Assembly: GCA_017465905.1 (NCBI GenBank)
Contig: JAFTVE010000043.1
Location: forward strand, 1 to 56,803
Origin: Bacteroidaceae bacterium
Lineage (GTDB): Bacteria; Bacteroidota; Bacteroidia; Bacteroidales; Bacteroidaceae
Direction of reading: 5' to 3'
DNA: 56,803 nt
The translations under genes and the position numbers were made by a program. Below the pieces are notes generated by a model. That model did no database searches. It was not told the DNA's origin and saw nothing but the letters and a program-made list of their open reading frames with translations. Numbering within the stretch: position 1 is the first letter of the stretch; the number at the start of each line of letters is the position of its first letter. Of this stretch, positions 8,245 to 16,285 are shown piece after piece.

Positions 8245-11145
8245 ATGAAACGGATTATTCTATTCATTCTCACCATTCCGCTATTTCTAAGTGTTAGAGC
8301 CCAATCCTCCATTGTAGCCTGCGAATACTGGATGGATGGCGATATGGATGCGATAACGGAGGTTCCCGTCAGTGGAAACGAAGCAAGTTTTTCCATTGAC
8401 GTATCGGGTCTTGCCGACGGCATGCATACGCTCTACTATCGTGTGCGCGATGACCAAGGCCGCTACAGCACGCCCAATACATGGCTCTACATGAAGGACA
8501 CGGCACTGCGCGGAAGCGGCAATGATGCCGAGCCTTCTACTATCGTGGCTTGCGAATATTGGATGGATGGTGACATGAGCAATATTACCGAGATTGCTGT
8601 GGATAGCACCCAGGTGGCCTTTGCCATAGATGTATCGAACCTTACGGACGGCATGCATACCTTGTATTATCGCGTAAAGGATGACCAAGGCCGCTACAGC
8701 ACGCCCAACACATGGCTCTACATGAAGGACACGGCACTGCGCGGAAGCGGCAATGATGCCGAGCCCTCCACTATCGTGGCTTGCGAATACTGGATGGATG
8801 GTGACATGAGCAATATTACCGAGATTGCTGTGGATAGTACTCAAGTGGCTTTTGCCATAGACGTATCAAGCCTTGCCGACGGCATGCATACGCTCTACTA
8901 CCGTGTGCGCGATGACCAAGGCCGCTACAGCACGCCCAACACATGGCTCTACATGAAGGACACGGCACTGCGCGGAAGCGGCAATGATGCCGAGCCCTCT
9001 ACTATCGTGGCTTGCGAGTATTGGATGGATGGTGACATGAGCAACATTACGGAGATTGCTGTGGACAGCACCCAGGTGGCTTTTGCCATAGACGTATCGG
9101 GCCTTGCCGATGGTATGCATACCTTGTATTATCGCGTAAAGGATGCCCAAGGCCGCTACAGCACGCCCAACACATGGCTCTACATGAAGGACACGGCACT
9201 GCGTGGAAACAGTGGCGAGCCTCGTATCACTTGGTATAAGTACTGGTGGAACAGCCATCAAGACAAGGCCGTGAAGGTGGAGGTTGAGAGTGACAGTATC
9301 GAGTATGTACTCCTTACAGAGTTGGATATACCCGACTATGTGAGGGTCGATGGAGATACCTGTAACACAAAGGGTACGCTGATGTTCATGTTCGGTAATA
9401 ATAAGGGCTATACCTCGGACGTTGACTCGACGGAGGTAATCATACCTCTGAGCTACTATACCGTGACCTATATGATAGATGGTGAGGTATACCATAGAGA
9501 CTCCATTCCACCAGGCAAGGATATAGACATTCTTGAACAGCCCGTAAAGGAAGGATACACCTTCAGTGGTTGGAGCGAGGTGCCGAAGAATATGCCTTTG
9601 CATGACATAACCGTAACAGGTAGTTTCTATGTGAACACCTATAAGATTACGTATGTGGTCGATGGTGAGGTGTATCATTCCGATTCTATAGATTACGGTA
9701 CTGAACTCGCTGCCATAGCCGAGCCCGTAAAGGAGGGTTACACGTTCAGCGGATGGAGCGAGATACCCGAGACTATGCCAGCGGAGGATGTCACGGTAAC
9801 GGGAACCTTCAGCATCAACACCTACAGGCTGACCTACACGGTAGACGATGAGGTACACTATACCGACTTCATAGTATATGGCACAGCATTGACCGCTCTT
9901 GCCGAACCTACCAAGGAGGGATATACCTTCAGCGGTTGGAGTGAGATACCCGAGACTATGCCAGCCAAGGATGTTACCATTACAGGTTTGTTTATCCTGA
10001 ATGCACGACAGACGGACGAGCAGGGTCTTGTCTATGAACTGAATGCCACCAAAGATGCTTTCGAAGTAAGTGGCTTTACTGATGATTTGAAGTCTGATGT
10101 TGTAATTGCTTCTGAACTTTATGGATTACCAGTAAGTGCTATCAAGACTCGTGCTTTGGCATTGGCCGAAAATATGAGAACGCTTGTAATACCATCTTCT
10201 ATAAAGAGTGTAGGCAAGAATTCTCTCGGAGCTAATGAGGCTTTACTCATAGTTGAATGGAACACCACGGCACCTGTGGATGCCACATGCTTTAGTAGAC
10301 CATCGATTTATGGCAACATGTTGGTGTTTGTTTCCGATGCAACAACCAAGGTAAGTTTCCAGGGTAATGTCATCGTTGACGGTGTTGCCGAGAAGATAGT
10401 GTTGACGGACGGCCTCCCCCTGCGCAATCCCCGTGAGTTCACCGCACGCAGCATCAGCTACAGCCGTGAATTTACCAAGGAGACCCGCATCGGCGTTGCT
10501 AGCGGATGGGAAGCCATAGTGTTGCCCTTCGACGTGCAGACCGTAGTGAGTGAGAAGAGGGGCACGATGCTTCCCGTGGGACAGGCCGACAACTTGACGA
10601 CACTTCCCTACTGGATGGCAGAGCTGCAGGAGGATGGCAGTTTCGTACTCATCGACAAGATTGCAGCCAACACCCCCTTCATCCTGGAGATGCCCAACAG
10701 CGACGAGTATGAAGACAGGTTCAATATAGAAGGTACCGTCACCTTCACGGCCGAGAACGCTACGGTATATGCCACTACTGCTGCAAAGCCTGCCACACAG
10801 GGATATACGATGAATGGCAGCTACGAGCGTGTGGAGTCCGGAAGCTATGTATATGCTCTCAACGATGAGGAGTACACGGCCAGCGACGGCACCGTCTACA
10901 TGCCGGGTGGCGTGTTTGTGGAGAACTCCCGCGACGTGCGTCCCTTCGAGGCCTACGTCTATGGCAGCCAAGCTTCACGTGCTCCTTACTTGCGTATTGG
11001 CGGTAAGGAGGGTACGGGCATCGGCCACGTGCTGTTGTTCACCGACGAAGACGCTTGGTATACCTTGCAGGGAATCCGATTGAGTGAGCGTCCGCACGAA
11101 AAGGGACTCTATATACATGGAGGCAAAGTTGTTGTCGTGAAGTAG
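8245..11145 (+). CDS. Large secreted repeat protein with InlB-type repeats
   Basis: 966 residues with signal peptide MKRIILFILTIPLFLSVRA. Four tandem 77-residue repeats follow (from about residue 22), each with CEYWMDGDM, DGMHTLYYRV, GRYSTPNTWLYM and DTALRG. Three InlB/Listeria-Bacteroides-type repeats come next (roughly residues 407-590: TYxxDGEVYHxDSI, EGYTFSGWSE, VTGxF). A region with the BspA-like words LVIPSSIKSVG follows. The end (YTLQGIRLS, GLYIHGGKVVVVK) is typical of Bacteroidales secreted proteins and may be a sorting or anchoring tail. Adhesion is a reasonable inference; no enzyme motif is seen. Confidence 0.8.
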   Translation: MKRIILFILTIPLFLSVRAQSSIVACEYWMDGDMDAITEVPVSGNEASFSIDVSGLADGMHTLYYRVRDDQGRYSTPNTWLYMKDTALRGSGNDAEPSTIVACEYWMDGDMSNITEIAVDSTQVAFAIDVSNLTDGMHTLYYRVKDDQGRYSTPNTWLYMKDTALRGSGNDAEPSTIVACEYWMDGDMSNITEIAVDSTQVAFAIDVSSLADGMHTLYYRVRDDQGRYSTPNTWLYMKDTALRGSGNDAEPSTIVACEYWMDGDMSNITEIAVDSTQVAFAIDVSGLADGMHTLYYRVKDAQGRYSTPNTWLYMKDTALRGNSGEPRITWYKYWWNSHQDKAVKVEVESDSIEYVLLTELDIPDYVRVDGDTCNTKGTLMFMFGNNKGYTSDVDSTEVIIPLSYYTVTYMIDGEVYHRDSIPPGKDIDILEQPVKEGYTFSGWSEVPKNMPLHDITVTGSFYVNTYKITYVVDGEVYHSDSIDYGTELAAIAEPVKEGYTFSGWSEIPETMPAEDVTVTGTFSINTYRLTYTVDDEVHYTDFIVYGTALTALAEPTKEGYTFSGWSEIPETMPAKDVTITGLFILNARQTDEQGLVYELNATKDAFEVSGFTDDLKSDVVIASELYGLPVSAIKTRALALAENMRTLVIPSSIKSVGKNSLGANEALLIVEWNTTAPVDATCFSRPSIYGNMLVFVSDATTKVSFQGNVIVDGVAEKIVLTDGLPLRNPREFTARSISYSREFTKETRIGVASGWEAIVLPFDVQTVVSEKRGTMLPVGQADNLTTLPYWMAELQEDGSFVLIDKIAANTPFILEMPNSDEYEDRFNIEGTVTFTAENATVYATTAAKPATQGYTMNGSYERVESGSYVYALNDEEYTASDGTVYMPGGVFVENSRDVRPFEAYVYGSQASRAPYLRIGGKEGTGIGHVLLFTDEDAWYTLQGIRLSERPHEKGLYIHGGKVVVVK
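8311..9230 (+). repeat. Four tandem 231-base in-frame repeats
   Basis: Copies start at about 8311, 8542, 8773 and 9004, exactly 231 bases apart. Copies 2, 3 and 4 are nearly identical at the DNA level, including synonymous sites; copy 1 is more diverged. This argues for recent duplication or gene conversion inside the coding region. Confidence 0.9.
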
Positions 11146-11171
11146 ACGGTGGCACTAAGACTCCATAAATG

Positions 11172-11208
11172 AAAAAGGGCGGTTAAGAAAAACTTAATCG
11201 CCCTTTTT
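11172..11208 (+). terminator. Terminator after the repeat protein
   Basis: AAAAAGGGCG and TTAAG pair with CTTAA and CGCCCTTTTTT around an A-rich loop. Being symmetrical, it can also serve the convergent purM gene. Confidence 0.85.
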
Positions 11209-11274
11209 TGAATCTGTTTAACAATTATGTTGAGTAATGATAACTCGCTTAAGAATAAGAAGCTGCTATAGAAA

Positions 11275-12444
11275 TCATTCGTAATGGAAGTCGCCAAATT
11301 CGCTATGGATGTCGAGCTGCTTCTTGTCGCTGGCTTCTACGCGGCCCACAATCTGTGCATCGATGCCAAAGCTCTGGCTGATTTCGATGATGCGCTGTGC
11401 CTTGTCGGCAGGCAGGTAGATTTCCATGCGGTGACCCATGTTGAAGACCTTGTACATCTCGGCCCAGTCGGTGTGGCTCTCTTCGTGAATGGTCTTGAAG
11501 AGGGGAGGCACGGGGAACATGTTGTCCTTGATGATGTGGAGCTTGTCGATGAAGTGCAGTATCTTGGTCTGCGCACCACCCGAACAGTGCACCATACCAT
11601 GGATGTCGTGGCGCATCTCGTTAAGGATTTGCTTGATGACGGGAGCATAAGTACGGGTGGGGGAGAGTACGAGCTTGCCTGCATCGAGCGGACTGCCCTC
11701 AATAGCGTCGGTCAGGTGCTTGGTGCCTGAGTAAACAAGTTCGTCGGGTACAGCGCGGTCGTAGCTCTCGGGATATTTCTCGGCCAGATACTTGGCAAAC
11801 ACGTCGTGGCGGGCACTGGTGAGTCCGTTGCTACCCATACCACCATTATACTCCTTCTCATAGGTGGCTTGTCCGTATGAGGCGAGACCTACGATGACAT
11901 CACCAGCCTGAATGTTGCCATTGTCGATTACATCGCTACGCTTCATGCGGCAGGTCACGGTGCTGTCAACAATGATGGTGCGCACCAGGTCGCCCACGTC
12001 GGCCGTTTCGCCACCAGTAGCATATACGCCCACACCCATCTCGCGCAGTTCGGCCAGCAGTTCGTCGGTGCCGTTGATGATAGCCGAGATTACTTCGCCC
12101 GGGATCAATAGCTTGTTACGGCCAATGGTCGATGACACCAGAATGTTATCTGTGGCACCTACACACAGCAGGTCGTCGATGTTCATGATGAGTGCATCCT
12201 GTGCGATACCCTTCCATACGCCGAGGTCGCCAGTCTCCTTCCAGTAGAGATAGGCAAGCGAAGACTTGGTGCCTGCGCCGTCGGCATGCATGATGTTGCA
12301 ATACTCCTCATCGCCACCCAACAGGTCGGGGATGATCTTACAGAATGCCTTAGGGAATATACCCTTGTCGATATTCTTGATAGCGTTGTGCACGTCCTCC
12401 TTCGAAGCCGATACGCCACGCATCATATAACGTTGGTTGCTCAT
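11275..12444 (-). CDS. purM: Phosphoribosylformylglycinamidine cyclo-ligase (AIR synthase)
   Basis: 389 residues. PurM closes the imidazole ring of aminoimidazole ribotide from FGAM and ATP in purine synthesis. Family features: the ATP-binding HADGAGTKSSLAYL segment, the MNIDDLLCVGA signature, GGETADVGDLV and SNGLTSARHDVF. The C-terminal half keeps the HCSGGAQTK and MGHRMEIYLP words. It is slightly longer than the E. coli enzyme (345), as in other Bacteroidetes. It stands alone, divergent from an outer-membrane protein gene, with a well-formed promoter embedded in an 86-base repeat. Confidence 0.96.
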   Translation of the reverse strand: MSNQRYMMRGVSASKEDVHNAIKNIDKGIFPKAFCKIIPDLLGGDEEYCNIMHADGAGTKSSLAYLYWKETGDLGVWKGIAQDALIMNIDDLLCVGATDNILVSSTIGRNKLLIPGEVISAIINGTDELLAELREMGVGVYATGGETADVGDLVRTIIVDSTVTCRMKRSDVIDNGNIQAGDVIVGLASYGQATYEKEYNGGMGSNGLTSARHDVFAKYLAEKYPESYDRAVPDELVYSGTKHLTDAIEGSPLDAGKLVLSPTRTYAPVIKQILNEMRHDIHGMVHCSGGAQTKILHFIDKLHIIKDNMFPVPPLFKTIHEESHTDWAEMYKVFNMGHRMEIYLPADKAQRIIEISQSFGIDAQIVGRVEASDKKQLDIHSEFGDFHYE

Positions 12445-12469
12445 ATCGTTACCTTTTTCTATTTTTCTG

Positions 12470-12501
12470 CAAAATTAGTGCAAGCCGAACGGAAATGCAA
12501 A
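12470..12501 (-). promoter_or_regulatory. purM promoter
   Basis: Minus-strand TTTG (12498-12501), a 20-base spacer and TAATTTTG (12470-12477). It lies in the first unit of the 86-base tandem repeat; the next units carry the same -33 and spacer but altered -7 elements. Confidence 0.75.
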
Positions 12502-12680
12502 TTTATTTGCAATTTCCTGAGGCGCCGCCTAATTTCTGGGCTTGCGTAGCAAGCACTAAAGATAGTGCAAGCCGAACGGAAATGCAAATTAGTTGCAATT
12601 TCCTGAGGCGCCGCCTAATTTCTGGGCTTGCATAGCAAGCACTAAAGTTCGTGCAAGCCGAACGGAAATGCAAATTTCAA
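12479..12680. repeat. 86-base tandem repeat, 2.3 units
   Basis: Units start with GTGCAAGCCGAACGGAAATG at 12479, 12565 and 12651. Each full unit contains an AAATT..TTGCAATTTCC dyad, GGCGCCGCC, and a CTTGC..GCAAG mini-hairpin. On the minus strand every unit repeats the promoter layout TTTG, 20 bases, then TAATTTTG, TATCTTTA or GAACTTTA. Confidence 0.9.
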
Positions 12681-12711
12681 CGAGCCAATGTAGAGAAAAC
12701 GCAAAACATTC

Positions 12712-12742
12712 TTTGATTTTCTCTCGCCTTGCACTAATTTTG
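12712..12742 (+). promoter_or_regulatory. Promoter of the outer-membrane protein gene
   Basis: TTTG at 12712-12715, a 19-base spacer and TAATTTTG at 12735-12742, about 40 bases before the start codon. The CTTGCAC immediately before the -7 element is shared with the opposing purM promoter. Confidence 0.75.
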
Positions 12743-12782
12743 TGTCGAATTTTATTAACCATAAATAAATATTGTTGAAAAA

Positions 12783-13541
12783 ATGAAGAAAAACAACTTC
12801 CAAGCAATTGCTTGCGCTCTTCTTCTCGGTTCGTCATCGATGGCTCCGCTTTGTGCGCAAGAGAGTGGTGACTGGTCTATGACCGTAGGTGCTGATGCAG
12901 TGAGTCATTATCTGTGGCGTGGTATGGAACTGGGTGGTCCCAGCGTGCAACCATCGGCCTACTTTGATTATGAGAAGGGTGACTGGGCGGTAAGTCTCGG
13001 CGTATGGGGTACCAAGTCACTGTTTCAAAACCGTTATGGTGAACATTATAATGAGTTGGATCTCTCGGTAGAGGCTTCGTGGCGCAATCTTACGCTGTCG
13101 CTAGCCGACTATGCTGAAGGACGCTACTTCGGTCCTTGGCAAGAAGGGCACTTCCTGGACTTTGGACTTGGTTTGACGTTGAGTGAGAATATCCCTGTGA
13201 CCTTCTCGTGGTACTCTATTATCAATCAGACCTTCGAGGGAGTGTTGGATGGTGGCGGCTTTGACTGGCAGAGTGCCTTCCCATCCTATTTTGAGGTGAT
13301 GTATGACTTCTCTATCTCGGCTGTAGACTTCAGTGTAGCTGCAGGTCTCTGGCCTTATGAGTCGGTATATTATGAGAATGAAGGTTTTGGTATTTGCAAC
13401 CTTAATCTGAGCGCAGGCCACGAGTTTGAGCTAAACCATGGTGGCACATTGCCCGTAGCAGCACAAATCATGTACAACCCCACTTGGAAGGAATTCTTCT
13501 GGGGGGTGAGTGTGGGTTATTATTTTTCGATTGACTTGTAA
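12783..13541 (+). CDS. Predicted outer-membrane beta-barrel protein
   Basis: 252 residues with a signal peptide ending near SMAPLCAQ. The rest alternates short amphipathic strands rich in Trp, Tyr and Gly (DAVSHYLWRGMELGG, WAVSLGVWGT, FLDFGLGLTL, FSVAAGLWPY) and ends with GYYFSIDL, a typical terminal barrel strand. The YLWRG word near the N-terminus recalls TorF/Gcw_chp-type putative porins. Cargo is unknown. It is transcribed divergently from purM. Confidence 0.65.
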   Translation: MKKNNFQAIACALLLGSSSMAPLCAQESGDWSMTVGADAVSHYLWRGMELGGPSVQPSAYFDYEKGDWAVSLGVWGTKSLFQNRYGEHYNELDLSVEASWRNLTLSLADYAEGRYFGPWQEGHFLDFGLGLTLSENIPVTFSWYSIINQTFEGVLDGGGFDWQSAFPSYFEVMYDFSISAVDFSVAAGLWPYESVYYENEGFGICNLNLSAGHEFELNHGGTLPVAAQIMYNPTWKEFFWGVSVGYYFSIDL

Positions 13542-13649
13542 TCTTCAATAAGATAATCTAATGTTTTGTAAGAATAAAACTAATTATTATCTTTGTCGTT
13601 AGTTTCATATATAATAGGAATCAAATCACACTATAAATAATTAAAAACA

Positions 13650-15389
13650 ATGGATCAGGAACTTTTGAAACAGGTGACCGCGAAAGCCAATGAATGGCTA
13701 ACTCCGGCTTACGATGCTGCCACTCAGGCAGAAGTGAAGGCTATGCTCGAGAAGGACGACAAGACAGAGCTTGTAGACTCTTTCTATCAGGACCTCGAGT
13801 TCGGTACAGGCGGTCTGCGCGGTATCATGGGCGTTGGTAGCAACCGTATGAATATCTATACCGTAGGTGCAGCAACTCAAGGCCTTGCCAATTACCTCAA
13901 CAAGAATTTTGCTGGTATGGAGCAAATTTCGGTTGTTGTAGGTCATGACTGTCGCAACAATAGTCGTCTGTTTGCAGAGACTGTAGCCGATATCTTCTCG
14001 GCCAACGGTATTAAGGTATACCTCTTCGAGGACCTTCGTCCCACTCCCGAAATCTCCTTCGCCATCCGTCATCTCGGTTGCCAGAGCGGTGTGAACATCA
14101 CTGCCAGCCACAATCCCCGTGAGTATAACGGCTACAAAGCCTATTGGGACGATGGCGCACAGGTGCTTGCTCCCCATGATAAGGGCATCATTGATGAGGT
14201 GAACAAGGTGAAGGCTACTGACATCAAGTTCCAGGGCAACAAAGATCTTATCCAGATCATTGGCGAGGATGTAGACAAGCCATTCCTTGATGCTGTGCAC
14301 ACCGTGATGATTGATCCCGAGGTGGTGAAGCGTCATGCCGACCTCAAGATTGTGTATACTCCCATCCATGGCTGTGGTCGCGTGCTCATCCCCTCTGCAT
14401 TGGCCGATTGGGGCTTCACCAACGTGAACTGCGTAGCTGAGCAGATGATCAAGGACGGTAACTTCCCCACCGTTATCTCGCCCAACCCCGAGAACCCCGA
14501 AGCACTCACCATGGCACTCAACCTCGCCAAGCAGCTCGATGCCGACCTCGTGATGGCTTCTGACCCCGATGCCGACCGCGTAGGTATTGCCTGCAAGGAC
14601 GACAAGGGCGAGTGGGTACTCATCAATGGTAACCAAACCTGCATGATGTATCTCTACTACATCATCACCCAATACACCAAGCTGGGAAAGATGACCGGTA
14701 ACGAGTTCGTGGTGAAGACCATCGTGACTACCGAGGTCATCAAGGAGATTGCCGAGAAGAACAACCTCGAGATGCTCGACTGCTACACCGGCTTCAAGTG
14801 GATTGCCCGTGAGATTCGTCTGCGCGAAGGCAAGAAGACCTACATCGGGGGTGGTGAAGAGAGCTACGGCTTCCTCGCCGAGGACTTCTGCCGCGACAAG
14901 GATGCCGTGTCGGCATGCTGCCTGATTGCCGAGGTGGCTGCATGGGCCAAGGACAATGGCAAGACCCTTTACGAGCTGCTCATGGACATCTACGTAGAGT
15001 ACGGATTCTCCAAGGAGGTAGCCGTGAGTGTAGTGAAGCCCGGTAAGAGCGGCGCCGACGAGATCAAGCAGATGATGGAGAACTTCCGCGCCAATCCTCC
15101 CCGCGAGATGGCCGGCATCCCCATCGTATGCAGCAAGGACTACAAAACTCTCGAGGCTCGTGATGCCGAAGGCAACGTGACCAAACTTGAGATGCCTGAG
15201 ACATCCAACGTGCTTCAATACTTCACAGCCGAAGGCGATAAGGTTTCAGTGCGTCCTTCAGGTACAGAACCCAAGATTAAGTTCTATATGGAGGCGAAGG
15301 GTACTATGGCTAGCCGTGCAGATTATGCAGAGGCCGATGCCAAGGCTGCAGCCAAGATTGAGGAAATGAAGAAATCATTGGGTATTTGA
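13650..15389 (+). CDS. Phosphoglucomutase/phosphomannomutase family enzyme
   Basis: 579 residues, the usual length for the large (PgcA-like) alpha-D-phosphohexomutases. The catalytic phosphoserine motif TASHNP has Ser153. The metal-binding loop DPDADRVG, the sugar-binding GGGEESYG and the C-terminal phosphate-binding RPSGTEPKIKFY follow in order. It moves the phosphate between C1 and C6 of hexoses, linking glycolysis with sugar-nucleotide synthesis. Whether glucose or mannose is preferred cannot be read from sequence. The base composition is more G/C-rich and codon use more biased than in the neighbours, fitting high expression. Confidence 0.93.
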   Translation: MDQELLKQVTAKANEWLTPAYDAATQAEVKAMLEKDDKTELVDSFYQDLEFGTGGLRGIMGVGSNRMNIYTVGAATQGLANYLNKNFAGMEQISVVVGHDCRNNSRLFAETVADIFSANGIKVYLFEDLRPTPEISFAIRHLGCQSGVNITASHNPREYNGYKAYWDDGAQVLAPHDKGIIDEVNKVKATDIKFQGNKDLIQIIGEDVDKPFLDAVHTVMIDPEVVKRHADLKIVYTPIHGCGRVLIPSALADWGFTNVNCVAEQMIKDGNFPTVISPNPENPEALTMALNLAKQLDADLVMASDPDADRVGIACKDDKGEWVLINGNQTCMMYLYYIITQYTKLGKMTGNEFVVKTIVTTEVIKEIAEKNNLEMLDCYTGFKWIAREIRLREGKKTYIGGGEESYGFLAEDFCRDKDAVSACCLIAEVAAWAKDNGKTLYELLMDIYVEYGFSKEVAVSVVKPGKSGADEIKQMMENFRANPPREMAGIPIVCSKDYKTLEARDAEGNVTKLEMPETSNVLQYFTAEGDKVSVRPSGTEPKIKFYMEAKGTMASRADYAEADAKAAAKIEEMKKSLGI

Positions 15390-15410
15390 TTGAACGTATA
15401 TATATAAATA

Positions 15411-15445
15411 AAGGAGGACATGCATTGAAGTATGTCCTCCTTTTT
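15411..15445. terminator. Terminator between the phosphohexomutase gene and pflA
   Basis: AAGGAGGACAT pairs with ATGTCCTCCTT around a 9-base loop and is followed by T residues. The A run on the other side lets it act in both directions. Confidence 0.85.
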
Positions 15446-15462
15446 AGTTTTCTGAACTCACG

Positions 15463-16188
15463 TTAATTGACGATGACTGTTTGGAAATATTCGTTAAAGA
15501 GCCTCTCGGCACGTTGCAATTGCTCTTGCGTGTTCTCCTTCACCTCTTCGAGCTCGTATTTCCATCCCATTGCTTCCCATTTATGTACTCCAAAGCGGTG
15601 GTAGGGTAGTATCTCTACACGCTGTATCTGCTTGTAGTGGCCGAGGGCTTCACCGAGAGCACGGATGTCTTCTTCCATATCGCTATATCCGGGCACAAGT
15701 ACATAACGTAGCCAGAAGGGATGCTCATGCTCTTCGAGCCAGGCGGCGGTGCGCAGGGTTTGCTCATTGCTGCGGCCCGTGAGGTGGCGATGGCGTTCGG
15801 GGTTGAACTGCTTGATGTCGAGCAATACAAGGTCTATCTCGCCCATAAGCTCCTCGACGTGCTTGTTCCACACGCCACCATTGGTGTCAATGCAAGTGTG
15901 TATGCCGTGGCTCTTGAGGTCGCGCACAAGAGGTACCAAAGCTTCGGCTTGTACGGTGGGCTCGCCACCCGAGAAGGTGACACCGCCACGCTTGCCGAAG
16001 AAGGGTATCTGGCTCACGGCCATATCGACAATCTCTTCAGGACGTGTAGCCTTGCCGCCATTCAGGTCGATGGTGTCGGGGTTGGCACAGTAGAGACAAC
16101 GGAAGGGACAGCCTTGAAGGAAAACGACGAGCCGGAGACCCGGCCCGTCGAATGTCCCCATACTTTCGTAGGAGTGTACGTTTATCAT
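15463..16188 (-). CDS. pflA: Pyruvate formate-lyase activating enzyme
   Basis: 241-residue radical SAM protein. The Fe4S4-binding CxxxCxxC motif is at Cys27, Cys31 and Cys34 (GCPFRCLYCANP). GGVTFSGGEPTVQ, the usual SAM-binding glycine strand, follows. It generates the glycyl radical on PflB under anaerobiosis. It lies 97 bases downstream of pflB on the same strand, the typical pfl pair. Confidence 0.95.
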   Translation of the reverse strand: MINVHSYESMGTFDGPGLRLVVFLQGCPFRCLYCANPDTIDLNGGKATRPEEIVDMAVSQIPFFGKRGGVTFSGGEPTVQAEALVPLVRDLKSHGIHTCIDTNGGVWNKHVEELMGEIDLVLLDIKQFNPERHRHLTGRSNEQTLRTAAWLEEHEHPFWLRYVLVPGYSDMEEDIRALGEALGHYKQIQRVEILPYHRFGVHKWEAMGWKYELEEVKENTQEQLQRAERLFNEYFQTVIVN

Positions 16189-16285
16189 GCGGATAAATTC
16201 TGAATCCTAAATTCTGAATTCTGAATTACCTTCGGACCTTGTAAGTCTGAATTCATAATTCAAAATTCAGAATTAAAACTTGTTT
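16189..16285. repeat. AATTCTGAATT-rich spacer between pflB and pflA
   Basis: Several direct and inverted copies of AATTCTGAATT/AATTCAGAATT-type words fold back on each other. It may be an intercistronic processing or attenuating element, or a small dispersed repeat. Confidence 0.55.

Noticed and set aside
8866-9858. 330-codon minus-strand frame under the repeat protein
   Set aside because: It repeats with the same period as the real gene and has no signal or motif; it is a mirror of the 231-base repeats.
12479-12680. CRISPR array or origin iterons near purM
   Set aside because: Units abut directly with no spacers and carry promoter elements; no replication gene is near.
13698-15218. 506-codon frame antisense to the phosphohexomutase gene
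   Set aside because: It is a shadow of a G/C-biased coding strand; its peptide is His/Leu-rich and has no domain, while the plus strand gives all family motifs.
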